Shown here piece after piece: positions 1-9,399 of a stretch of DNA of 64,000 bases; position 1 is the first letter of the stretch, and each line of letters starts with the position of its first letter. The notes beneath the pieces are model-generated. The model had not been told where the DNA came from. It did not search any database and worked only from the letters and a program-made list of their open reading frames with translations. The translations under genes were made by a program, and so were the position numbers. The stretch is from Denitratimonas tolerans (GTDB taxonomy: Bacteria > Pseudomonadota > Gammaproteobacteria > Xanthomonadales > Xanthomonadaceae). The DNA is taken from the NCBI RefSeq assembly GCF_037203605.1, contig NZ_JBBDHC010000003.1:1-64000 (forward strand), in the 5' to 3' direction.

Positions 1-3000
1 ACATCGACATTGGTCACGTTGGCGCTGGCCACCGTGCCGCTGCCGTTGGCGACGGTGCAGCTCTGGCCGGCGGGCGCAGCGCTCACCGTCACCGCATAGG
101 CCGTACCGCTCGGCAGGCTGCCCGGGAAGGTGTAGGTCCCGTCGCCGGCGATGGCGAAGTCCGCGCCGCCGTTGAGCTTGAGCGCCAGGCCCGCGCCGCT
201 GGTGCCGCTTACCGTGCCGCCGATGGTGTAGGTCGGACCGCCGCCCTGCACCATCACGGTGTAGTCCTCGGCCTGCCCGTAGCCTGAATTGTTGCAGGCC
301 GTTCCGGCGGCGTTGTACTTCTTCATGACGCGCATCCGCACCGGACCGGGCGTTGCCGACGCGGGCACCGCGATCGATGCCACCGCCTGCTTGCCGTCGG
401 CACCGGTGGAATTGGTGATCGTGCCGATGGTGTAGGACTCGCCCGCATCGAAGGTGCCATTGCGGTTCCAGTCGAAGAACGCGTTCACGTGGGTGGTGAA
501 ACTGCCCGCCGTGTTGCCTTCCACCGCGATCTGGTAGCTCTGGCTGGCCTGCACCAGGCCGCCGCTGACGCCAAGGAAGTCTTCCAGCGCCGGACTGCCG
601 TTGACCACGGCCGAGCTCGGGTTGTTGATGCCGGTGAAGATGACCTTGGTGATCGGCTCCACGGCACTCGGGAAGGTCACCGTGCAGTACGGCTCGGGGA
701 AGGTCACGCCGGTGGTGAAGCTGAAGGTGGCCGAATACCCGCTGTCGCCGCAGGTGCTGTTGGCCTTCACCCGCCAGTAGTGCAGGGTCGCCGGGGCCAG
801 CGGCGCGGCCGGCACCCAGGTGTTGGTGTCGACCGTGCCGTTCGCCACGATGGTGGTGAACGCGGCGTCGGTGGCGACCTCGATCGTGTAGCTCTCGGCC
901 GCGACATCCGCCGCCCAGGTGAAGGTGGGCGTGCGCGGCACGTCGGCGGCCGCATCCGCAGGTGCCGTCAGGCCCGGCTGCAGCGGCACGCCGCTCGACA
1001 CCTTGAGCGTGGCCGAGATGGCCTGCGACAGCGGCATGGTGCCGCTGCTGTTGCCCAGGATCTGGAACGCATAGGTGCCGCGCGCGAGCCCGGCGGTATT
1101 GGCCACCGTGAGCTGGCTGGTGGCTGCGGGATCAGCCGGCGTGACCGGCGTGAGGCTGAAGCTGCCGGTGGCCGCGCCGGGCAGCCCGCTGTGGCTCAGT
1201 GCCACCGGATCGGTGAAACCGTAGCGGCTGCGCACGCCGACATCGAACTGCGCCGTGGAGCCGGCGCAGAACGCCACCTCGCCCGGCGTTGCCGACAGGT
1301 TGAAGGTCGGATCCATGCTGATGGTGAAGCCGCCCACCGCCGCCAGCGCATAGGTCTGCGGACCCTGCGGCACGGCGATGCCGCGGACGCGGATCTGGTA
1401 GGTGCCGGCCTCCGGCGTCGCCAGTCGGATGCGATGCAGGTTGTTGAGGTTGTCGTAGTTCGAGGTGGTCGTGCTCTGGGTCGGATTGGCGTCGTTGACG
1501 CTGTAGCCGGCCGGCAGCTTCTGGGTCCACACATCGCCGTTGGGTGCCTGCACTTCGAGCCGCAGCGCGTTCACGGTGGCGGGACTGGCATTGATGGCGG
1601 CCGCCGCGTCCGACCAGGTCAGGACGACGGTGAGCGGGGTTCCGGCGGACACTGTCAGGCTGTGGGTCTGGACATCGCCGGTGCCCACGCCGCTGTCCTC
1701 GTCGTGCAGGAACAAGTGGCTGGCGTCGCCGCCGAAATACAGCGAGTCCTCCAGCAGGATGCGGCCGAAGCCCTGCGCCTGGCCCGGATTCGGGCCGGCC
1801 CCGGTACCGGTCATCTGGAAGGCACCGGCGGTGAGGATGGCCTTCAGCAGCGCACCCGAGGGCGCGGTGATCGCGTCGCTCGGCGTCTTCACGCCGCTGG
1901 GGTAATAGCCCTGGGCGAGGTAGTCGCGCACCAGCGCGGCCAGGCCCGAGGCCGTCGGCGTGGCCATCGAGGTGCCGCTCATGGTGGTGGTGCCGCTGGC
2001 GCTGCGGCCGGCGGAGACAATGCTGCTGCCCTGCGCGCCGAGATCGGGTTTGGTGCGCGCATCCAGCGCCGGGCCGCGCGAGGAGAAGCTCGCCATGTTG
2101 TTGCCGGACGTGCCACGGCCGGTGGCAGCAATGGTCAGCACGTTCTTGGCGTTGCCCGGGCTGCCGACGTTGTTGCCGTTCGGGCAGGCGGTGGCGTCGT
2201 TGCCGGCGGCGAACACTACCAGCGCGTCGCTGCGATCCTTGGCCACGCGGTCGGCGTCGCGCGCGGAGTCGTCATAGGTCACGGAACAGCCGGAAACGCA
2301 GGTTCCGAACTGGTTGGTGCAGCCACCGCCCCAGGAGTTGCTGTGGATACGCGCGCCGTTCTGGTAGGCGATGTCCACGGCGTGGTAAGGAGTGCCGCCC
2401 ATGGTGTTGAGGTAGGCCAGGTTGGCACCGCTTTCCTGCATCACCAGCTTGGCGTAGGGTGCCATGCCGACCAGGTTGCTGGTGCCGCTGGGCGCGGTGA
2501 GCGTGGCGCAGTTCTGGCCGGGGTTCACGCCGTTGTCGTTGCCCATGATGGAGCCGGCGACGTGGGTTCCGTGGCCGTGGTTGTCTTCCCAGCCGGTGCC
2601 GGCCAGGCCCGACCATTTGTAGTAGGCCACCACCTTGCGATGATCATTGTTTGCCGCGATGGCGGCGCATGTGGCACCGGTGGTGCAGACGCTGATGGGC
2701 AGCGTCTGGGTCGCGTCCTTGAACGCGATGTTGTCCATATGCAGGCCGGTATCCAGCTCGCCCACGATCTGCCCGCAGCCGTAGATGCCGCGATCCCAGA
2801 TCGGATACTGCGCGCTGACGTTGCCCTGGTGCAGCCAGTGGCCCTGCGAATTGCGCGAGGTCAGCGGCTTGCGGAAGCTCACCGAGAGCACGTCATCGCG
2901 CAGCGCCAGCGTTTCCAATGCGTGGACCAGATCGTTGCGACCGGCCGGGCTGCGGTCGAAGCGCGCGCTGGCGCGCAGTTCGCCGCCCACTTCCTGAACC

Positions 3001-3536
3001 TTGAGATCGGAAAGCCCCGCGATCGAGCCCAGCGCAAGGCGCAGGCTGGCTCCGTCCTGAGGACTGTCCAGGGACATCGAAAGGGTCTCGATGCCCAGCT
3101 GGCTGGTCAGATTGCCCTGGCGCAGCTCGGCAAAGATGTTCGGATCCACCTTCAGCGCCGGCAGCATCGGCCCCGCCCAGACCACGCCCGCGATACGCTT
3201 CATTTCGGCATCCAGCGCCGGCTCCATGCGCACGATGTAGGCGTGGTACGGCGCATAGCCGATGATCCGTGCGCCCGCCAGTTCCACCGCCTGGCGCTGT
3301 TCGTCGAGGATCGGTCCATCGAACTTGACGATGCGCAGGGTCGACTGCTTCACCGCATCGGGCGACATCAGACTGGCAAGATCGGCCGGCTCGGCAAAGA
3401 CGCGGCTTTCGCACACATCCTGCTGCGCGCCGGAGAACGAGATCAGGCAGCGTTCCTGGTAATTGACCGAATCGTCATTGGCCAGAGCGCCCGCAGGCAG
3501 AGCCAGCATGATCGCCAGCGACAGAAGATTACGCAT
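1..3536 (-). CDS. Secreted S8 (subtilisin-like) serine peptidase with GEVED domain, C-terminus off the window
   Basis: Partial gene: the reading frame is open to the left edge, giving 1178 visible codons. The start ATG at 3536 follows a GGGGA ribosome site and encodes a signal peptide (MRNLLSLAIMLALPAGALA). A prodomain-like region comes first, then the subtilase domain at about 245-545 with the full triad: Asp262 in ELDTGLHM, His322 in GHGTHVAG and Ser523 in GTSMATP. After it come a jelly-roll/P-domain-like region, Ig-like segments, a fibronectin-III-like stretch (about 855-950) and a GEVED domain (about 1010-1095, FFDWNRNGTFD to AEDYTV). It should be an exported extracellular protease; the C-terminal modules probably aid surface or substrate binding. 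It reads away from the neighbouring efflux operon on the same strand. The family call is firm; the substrate is unknown. Confidence 0.93.
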   Translation of the reverse strand, partial: MRNLLSLAIMLALPAGALANDDSVNYQERCLISFSGAQQDVCESRVFAEPADLASLMSPDAVKQSTLRIVKFDGPILDEQRQAVELAGARIIGYAPYHAYIVRMEPALDAEMKRIAGVVWAGPMLPALKVDPNIFAELRQGNLTSQLGIETLSMSLDSPQDGASLRLALGSIAGLSDLKVQEVGGELRASARFDRSPAGRNDLVHALETLALRDDVLSVSFRKPLTSRNSQGHWLHQGNVSAQYPIWDRGIYGCGQIVGELDTGLHMDNIAFKDATQTLPISVCTTGATCAAIAANNDHRKVVAYYKWSGLAGTGWEDNHGHGTHVAGSIMGNDNGVNPGQNCATLTAPSGTSNLVGMAPYAKLVMQESGANLAYLNTMGGTPYHAVDIAYQNGARIHSNSWGGGCTNQFGTCVSGCSVTYDDSARDADRVAKDRSDALVVFAAGNDATACPNGNNVGSPGNAKNVLTIAATGRGTSGNNMASFSSRGPALDARTKPDLGAQGSSIVSAGRSASGTTTMSGTSMATPTASGLAALVRDYLAQGYYPSGVKTPSDAITAPSGALLKAILTAGAFQMTGTGAGPNPGQAQGFGRILLEDSLYFGGDASHLFLHDEDSGVGTGDVQTHSLTVSAGTPLTVVLTWSDAAAAINASPATVNALRLEVQAPNGDVWTQKLPAGYSVNDANPTQSTTTSNYDNLNNLHRIRLATPEAGTYQIRVRGIAVPQGPQTYALAAVGGFTISMDPTFNLSATPGEVAFCAGSTAQFDVGVRSRYGFTDPVALSHSGLPGAATGSFSLTPVTPADPAATSQLTVANTAGLARGTYAFQILGNSSGTMPLSQAISATLKVSSGVPLQPGLTAPADAAADVPRTPTFTWAADVAAESYTIEVATDAAFTTIVANGTVDTNTWVPAAPLAPATLHYWRVKANSTCGDSGYSATFSFTTGVTFPEPYCTVTFPSAVEPITKVIFTGINNPSSAVVNGSPALEDFLGVSGGLVQASQSYQIAVEGNTAGSFTTHVNAFFDWNRNGTFDAGESYTIGTITNSTGADGKQAVASIAVPASATPGPVRMRVMKKYNAAGTACNNSGYGQAEDYTVMVQGGGPTYTIGGTVSGTSGAGLALKLNGGADFAIAGDGTYTFPGSLPSGTAYAVTVSAAPAGQSCTVANGSGTVASANVTNVD

Positions 3537-3754
3537 ATTTTCCCCACGAACAGTTGATTTCTGAATAGCGGATTCGAGATGAATCCACGCTGCGGCATCA
3601 GGCCGCCGCCGCCTCGCATCACTTCCCCAAAAAGTGAACGGTGCCCGCCGGGCATCGGAACGACGCCGCATTGTGATACGTCAACCGGGACAAATCCACC
3701 CGACGCGCCGCACAAGGCCGCAGACGCACCTGCCCTCCGCGCCCGCCCCTTGGC

Positions 3755-6700
3755 TCAAGTCCCTGCCGGCGCGGGCCGGGCGCGCCAGCGGCGCAGATCG
3801 TCCATCACGGTATAGGCCGCAGGAACAACGATCAGGCTGAGCACGGTGGAGGTCACCAGTCCGCCGATCACCGCGATGGCCATGGGCGCGCGGAAGCTGG
3901 ATTCGGCCGACAGCCCGAGCGCCACCGGTGCCATGCCCGCGCTCATCGCGAGCGTGGTCATGATCACCGGGCGGGCGCGCTTGCGGCAGGCATCGACCAG
4001 GGCGTCGTGCCGGGACAGGCCGTGCTCCTCTTCCGCGATCACCGCGTAATCCACCAGCAGGATGGAGTTCTTGGTGGCGATGCCGATCAGCATCAAGAGG
4101 CCGATCAGGGCCGGCAGCGACAGCATGTTCCGGGTGACCAGCAGCGCCCCGAAGGCACCGCCCGCGCACAGCGGCACCGCGGTGAGGATGGTGACGGGCT
4201 GGAAGGCGTTGTTGAACAGCAGAAGCAACACCGCGTAGATACACGCGATGCCGGCCAGCATGGCCAGCACGAAGCCGGTGAACAGTTCCACGAACACCTC
4301 GGCGTCACCGGCGTTGAGGAAGCTCACGCCCGCCGGCAGCTGCTGCACGCTCGGCAGGCGTTCCACTTCCGCCATCACCTCGCCCAGGGCGCGACCGTTG
4401 AGCTCGGCGGTCAAGGTGACGTTGCGCTGGCGCTGGTAGCGCGCGATCTGCACCGGGCCGGCATCCAGACGGATGTCGGCCACCGAATCGAGCGGCACCG
4501 GGCCGTCGCGCCCGGCCACCTGGAGCTGGCCGATCAGCGCCGGCTCGGCCAGCGCGGCGCGCGCAAAGCCCACCCGGATCGGAATCTGGCGCTCCGGCAG
4601 GTTGAGCTTGGCCAGATACTGCATATAGTCGCCGGCGGTGGCGATGCGCGCGGCTTCCGCAATGGCTTCAGTAGTGACGCCGCGTTCGGCCGCGCGCACC
4701 GGATCGGGCGCGATCACCACTTCCGGGCGCAGCAGCGAGGCCGTGGAAGAAATGCTGCCCAGGCCCGGCAGGGTCCGCAGTTCGCGCTCGACCGCCTGCG
4801 CCGCCTCCGACAGGCGGAGCGCATCATCTCCGGCGAGCACGAGCTGCATCTGTTCGCCCGGCTCGCTGCTGAGGAAGCTCACCCGCACGCCGGGAAGGTC
4901 ATGCAGGCGCGCACGGGTTTCGCGCTCCAGCGTTTTCTGATGGCGGCTGCGGCCGTCCGGCTCACCCCAATCCAGGATCAGCGTCGCCTTGCGCGTCTCC
5001 CCCACGCCGGTCTTGCCGGGATCGCCGAGGTCCAGCGCGCCACCGATCATGGTGTAGACCCGACGCAGTTCGGGAATATCAGCCAGAAGGCCGCGCGCGG
5101 TTTCGGCCAGCGCGGTGGTTTCCTCGATCGAGGTGCCCGGTGCCAGCTCGATGCCGAGATTGCTGCGCCCCAGATCCGAAACGGGGATGAAAGTGGCCGG
5201 AATCAGCGGCAGCAGCGCCAGCGAAGCCAGGAACAGGCCGAACGCGATCCACAGGGTGCGGGCGCGGTGGCGCAAGGCCGCGTCCACCCATCCCAGATAC
5301 CCGCGCATCAGCGGCCCCTCGGCCTCATGTTCGGGCCGGGGCTTGAGCCGGTAGGCCGCGATCATCGGCGTGAGCAGGCGCGCCACCATCAGTGAGAACA
5401 GCACCGCCGTGGCCGCGGTCCAGCCGAATTCGCGGAAGAACTTGCCGGCGATGCCGGGCATGAAGGCGACCGGCACGAATACCGCGGCCAGGGTCATCGA
5501 AGTGGCGATGACCGCCAGGCCGATCTCCTGCGCCGCATCCAGCGCCGCCTGCTTGGGCGTCTTGCCCATGCCCAGGTGGCGCACGATGTTCTCGACTTCG
5601 ACGATGGCATCGTCCACCAGAATGCCAACCACCACGGCCAGCGCCAGCAGCGTGATCATGTTGAGGCTGAAGCCGAGCCAGTGGATCACCGCGAAGGTCG
5701 GGATGATCGACAGCGGCAGCGCCAGCGCCGAGATCCAGGTCGCACGCCAGTCACGCAGGAACAGGAACACCACCAGCACCGCCAGCGCGCCGCCCTCCCA
5801 CAGCATCGCCATGGAGGAACTGTAGGAACGCTCGGCTTCCTCCACGGTGGAAAACACCACGTCGAACTCGACGCCGGGATGGGTGCGCTCCAGTTCGGCC
5901 AGCGCGTGCCGCACGCCGCGGGCGACCTCCACTTCACTCGAACCGCGCGCGCGCATCAGCGAAAAGCCGACCACCGGTTCGCCATCGAGCAGGGCCGTTT
6001 CCACCGGATCGGCGGCACCATCGCTCACCCGTGCCAGCGCCGACAGGCGCACCGCCCGTCCGTCACGCAGTGCGATCGGGAACTCGCGCAGGTCGTCGGT
6101 GGCCGCGACCGTCGCCACGGTACGGATCACCTGCCGCTGGCCGCCCCACTCGGCCTGTCCGGACGGGCGCTCGACCTGGATTTGCGCCAGCTGCCGGGAT
6201 ACTTCGCCGGCGGTGATGCCATAGCCAAGCAGCGTCGACGGATCCAGATCCACGCGCACCTCGCGCTGCACCCCGCCGGTCCGCGTCACCTGGGCGACGC
6301 CGCGCACGCCGAACAGGGCGCGTGACACGGTGTCATCGACGAACCAGCTGAGTTCATCGGCCCGCCAGCCCGGAGCACGCACGGCATAGGACAAGAGTGT
6401 GCCGCCGGTGATCGACACCTTGGCGATCACCGGCTCCTGGATGTCGCGCGGCAGGTCGATGCGGATGCGGGTGATGGCATCGCGCACCTCGTCCAGCGCC
6501 GGCTCCAGCGGAGTTGCCAGGTGGAACTCGACGAAGGTGACCGACTGGCCTTCGGTCACCGAGGAAATCGTGCGCTTGACCCCCTCCAGCGTCGCCACCG
6601 CGTTCTCGACCCGGCGCGTGACCTCGGTTTCAAGCTGTGCCGGCGCGGCGCCGGGGAGGCTCACAGTCACCGTCACCATCGGGAAGGCGATATCCGGAAA

Positions 6701-6808
6701 GCGCGAGACGGGAAGCTGGCGAAACGCGAACAGCCCGGCCACGCACAGCGCGATGAAGAGAAGAATCGCGGGCAGCGGCCGATGGATCGACCAGGCCGAA
6801 AAGTTCAT
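3755..6808 (-). CDS. RND-family multidrug efflux permease (inner-membrane pump)
   Basis: A 1017-residue protein of normal RND length. It has the usual plan: TM1 at about 12-30, a large periplasmic loop, a TM block from about 338, a second periplasmic loop, and a final TM block. The proton-relay aspartates in TM4 are present (ILVDDAIVEVENI, Asp399 and Asp400). RND pumps use the proton gradient to expel hydrophobic compounds through an adaptor and an outer-membrane channel. The gene follows its adaptor with a 4-nt ATGA overlap, so the two are translationally coupled. No outer-membrane TolC-like gene is visible nearby, so the channel is probably encoded elsewhere. The substrate cannot be read from the sequence; the closest broad group is HAE1/MdtB-like. 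Confidence 0.94.
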   Translation of the reverse strand: MNFSAWSIHRPLPAILLFIALCVAGLFAFRQLPVSRFPDIAFPMVTVTVSLPGAAPAQLETEVTRRVENAVATLEGVKRTISSVTEGQSVTFVEFHLATPLEPALDEVRDAITRIRIDLPRDIQEPVIAKVSITGGTLLSYAVRAPGWRADELSWFVDDTVSRALFGVRGVAQVTRTGGVQREVRVDLDPSTLLGYGITAGEVSRQLAQIQVERPSGQAEWGGQRQVIRTVATVAATDDLREFPIALRDGRAVRLSALARVSDGAADPVETALLDGEPVVGFSLMRARGSSEVEVARGVRHALAELERTHPGVEFDVVFSTVEEAERSYSSSMAMLWEGGALAVLVVFLFLRDWRATWISALALPLSIIPTFAVIHWLGFSLNMITLLALAVVVGILVDDAIVEVENIVRHLGMGKTPKQAALDAAQEIGLAVIATSMTLAAVFVPVAFMPGIAGKFFREFGWTAATAVLFSLMVARLLTPMIAAYRLKPRPEHEAEGPLMRGYLGWVDAALRHRARTLWIAFGLFLASLALLPLIPATFIPVSDLGRSNLGIELAPGTSIEETTALAETARGLLADIPELRRVYTMIGGALDLGDPGKTGVGETRKATLILDWGEPDGRSRHQKTLERETRARLHDLPGVRVSFLSSEPGEQMQLVLAGDDALRLSEAAQAVERELRTLPGLGSISSTASLLRPEVVIAPDPVRAAERGVTTEAIAEAARIATAGDYMQYLAKLNLPERQIPIRVGFARAALAEPALIGQLQVAGRDGPVPLDSVADIRLDAGPVQIARYQRQRNVTLTAELNGRALGEVMAEVERLPSVQQLPAGVSFLNAGDAEVFVELFTGFVLAMLAGIACIYAVLLLLFNNAFQPVTILTAVPLCAGGAFGALLVTRNMLSLPALIGLLMLIGIATKNSILLVDYAVIAEEEHGLSRHDALVDACRKRARPVIMTTLAMSAGMAPVALGLSAESSFRAPMAIAVIGGLVTSTVLSLIVVPAAYTVMDDLRRWRARPAPAGT

Positions 6809-7884
6809 GGCGCGTCAGCCACCACGCGCACGCGGTCGCCCTCGCCCAGGAATCCGGCCCCGCTCCCGACGACGGGCTGGCCTTCTTCCAAGCCGGCAAG
6901 CACCTCGATGCGCCCGGCGAAAACGCGCCCGGTATCGATGCGGTGACGCACCACGCGCTGCGACTGATCCACGCCAAAGACGTAGGCAAAACCGTCGCGC
7001 CGCACCACTGCAGCCAGCGGCACCGTCAGCACGGGTGCCTGGGCGGTTTCGATGCGGCCCTCGGCCACCATGCCGGCGCGCAGCGCGCCCGGCGCGGGAA
7101 GGTCGGCCTGCAGCAGGGCGGTACGCGTGGCCGCATCCAGTCCCGGAGCGACCGCACGCACGCGACCTTCGACGATGCTTCCCTCCGCACCGCGCAGCCG
7201 TACGGCCTGGCCGACGGCCACGCGGGACAGGTCGCCCTCGGCGATCTGCGCGCGCCACTCCAACCGGTTCTGCCGGATCAGGTGAAACAGCGGCGCGGCC
7301 GGCGACACCACCTCGCCCGGCTGCACCGCACGACGCGAAATCACGCCCGCATCCGGTGCCACCAGAGTGGTCCACGACAGCCGCAGCCCGGCGGCATCGA
7401 GGGCGGCCTCCGCCGTCGCGCGGCGCGCATCGGCCTGCGCCCGGAGCGCGCCAAGCTGGTCGAAATCCGCCGCACTCATCAGGCCGCGCCCGGAAAGCGC
7501 GCGCCCCCGCTCCAGGTTGGCGGTCGCCAGCGCCAGGGACGCTTCCGCCTCGGCGCATGCGGCGCGCGCCTGAGCCACATCGCTGCGCGCGGCGCGATCA
7601 TCCAGCCGCAACAGCACCTCGCCCGCCGCCACCGCCTGCCCCACCTCGACCCGCACCTCGATGACGCGCAGTCCAGCCACTTCGACGCCCAGCGGCGTCT
7701 CCTCCCACGCGGCCACCTGCCCCGACGCCACCACCTCGTGCGCCAGCACCTCGCGCTGTACCGGCACCAGCGCCACCGCGAGCGCATTGGCGGCCGCGTC
7801 TTCGCCTGTCGGATCGGAAGCGCCGCCGCAGGCCGACAGCGCAACGGCCAGAACGAGGGTCAGGAGGCGAAGCGATCGTGGCAT
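6805..7884 (-). CDS. RND efflux periplasmic adaptor (membrane fusion lipoprotein)
   Basis: A protein of 359 residues. The ATG at 7884 is chosen because it gives a lipoprotein signal (MPRSLRLLTLVLAVALSAC, lipobox LSAC, Cys19). The same frame stays open much further upstream, but that extension runs across dcd and is not coding. The architecture is a biotinyl-lipoyl-like half-motif (EVRVEVGQAVAAGEVLLRLD), an alpha-helical hairpin rich in Ala/Arg, the second lipoyl half and a beta-barrel, as in the HlyD/AcrA family. It links the inner-membrane pump to an outer-membrane channel. Its stop codon overlaps the pump start by 4 nt, so the two form an operon. Confidence in the family is high. Confidence 0.92.
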   Translation of the reverse strand: MPRSLRLLTLVLAVALSACGGASDPTGEDAAANALAVALVPVQREVLAHEVVASGQVAAWEETPLGVEVAGLRVIEVRVEVGQAVAAGEVLLRLDDRAARSDVAQARAACAEAEASLALATANLERGRALSGRGLMSAADFDQLGALRAQADARRATAEAALDAAGLRLSWTTLVAPDAGVISRRAVQPGEVVSPAAPLFHLIRQNRLEWRAQIAEGDLSRVAVGQAVRLRGAEGSIVEGRVRAVAPGLDAATRTALLQADLPAPGALRAGMVAEGRIETAQAPVLTVPLAAVVRRDGFAYVFGVDQSQRVVRHRIDTGRVFAGRIEVLAGLEEGQPVVGSGAGFLGEGDRVRVVADAP

Positions 7885-7946
7885 GGCTCGGGCCGGGGCG
7901 TGCCGCCGGCGCGGCCGGCAGCGGAATGAGGGGAGCAGCGCAGCGC

Positions 7947-8516
<570 letters not shown>

Positions 8517-8644
8517 GCCCGTTGCGTGCCCCGTGAGGTTCCAAGCCCGGCAGTTTAATGCACCCGACGGCCGAACACGCTGCGTCATTGGCAGTCCCGG
8601 CGATGGATCGCGCCGCACAGGCTCGACGCTGTCGCGACCCTGAC

Positions 8645-9310
8645 TCAGTCCCCCAGCGGAAACGCCTGTGCGGCCTCGTCCACCTCGCCGATCACGTCCA
8701 CGCCGGGAGGCGGCACGAAGCGGAAGGTGCCGACGTCGAACGCGGGATTGCGCTGCCAGCCGGAGAACGCGATCCGGGTACGCTGCCCCAGGGAATCGGT
8801 CATGTCCATGCGCGCCAGCGCCCCATCCGCGAATCCGAGCCGGGCTTTCGAAAACGGCGGATCGTCGCCGCGTGGCGTCAGTTCCACCCAGGCCAGCCCG
8901 TCGGCCTGCCCGCCGTCGGCCACGGCAAACTGGCGATCAAGTTCAGCCGGATCCACCAGCACCATCAGCGGACTCTGCTGCTCTTCCACACCCTGAGGGC
9001 GCACCTGCACCTGCTCCAGATCCGGGTCGAAAATCCACACCTTGCTGCCGTCGGCCACGATCAGCTGTGGAAACGGCGCTTCATACTCCCAGCGGAACTG
9101 GCGCGGAACCGCCAGTGCCAGCGTCCCGTGGCTGTCTTCGGTGAGGCGGCCGGTGCCGTCGAACACGCGCTGGACGAACTGGCCTTTCAGCCCCTCCAGG
9201 CCCTGCGAGAACGCCGCCAGCACGGCGTGTGGGTCGGCGGCGCGCGCGGCACTCGCATGGAGCGCGAAACAAGGAATCAGTACCAGGCCGAAAGCGGCGG
9301 CAAGGCGCAT
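8645..9310 (-). CDS. lolA: Outer-membrane lipoprotein carrier protein LolA
   Basis: A 221-residue product. The ATG at 9310 gives a Sec signal peptide (MRLAAAFGLVLIPCFALHASAARA). The mature part fits LolA: FSQGLEGLKGQFVQRVFD, then FRWEYEAPFPQLIVADGSKVWIFDPDLEQV, a typical LolA core. LolA takes lipoproteins from LolCDE in the inner membrane and carries them across the periplasm to LolB. It lies 89 bp after ftsK on the same strand, the ftsK-lolA order known from many gammaproteobacteria. The gene looks intact. Confidence 0.95.
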   Translation of the reverse strand: MRLAAAFGLVLIPCFALHASAARAADPHAVLAAFSQGLEGLKGQFVQRVFDGTGRLTEDSHGTLALAVPRQFRWEYEAPFPQLIVADGSKVWIFDPDLEQVQVRPQGVEEQQSPLMVLVDPAELDRQFAVADGGQADGLAWVELTPRGDDPPFSKARLGFADGALARMDMTDSLGQRTRIAFSGWQRNPAFDVGTFRFVPPPGVDVIGEVDEAAQAFPLGD

Positions 9311-9399
9311 GGGAGAACTCCGGATGCAGAGGCGGATAGCGTGCCGGCAGACGCATGAACGCAGGCCGTGCGCGCTCATGCGCCGGCCCCTCCTGCCGA

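Noticed and set aside
489..3557. A 1022-codon open frame on the plus strand
   Set aside because: It lies opposite the subtilase gene, whose triad and signal peptide are clear. Composition (Arg/Gly/His-rich) is that of a GC-rich antisense shadow.
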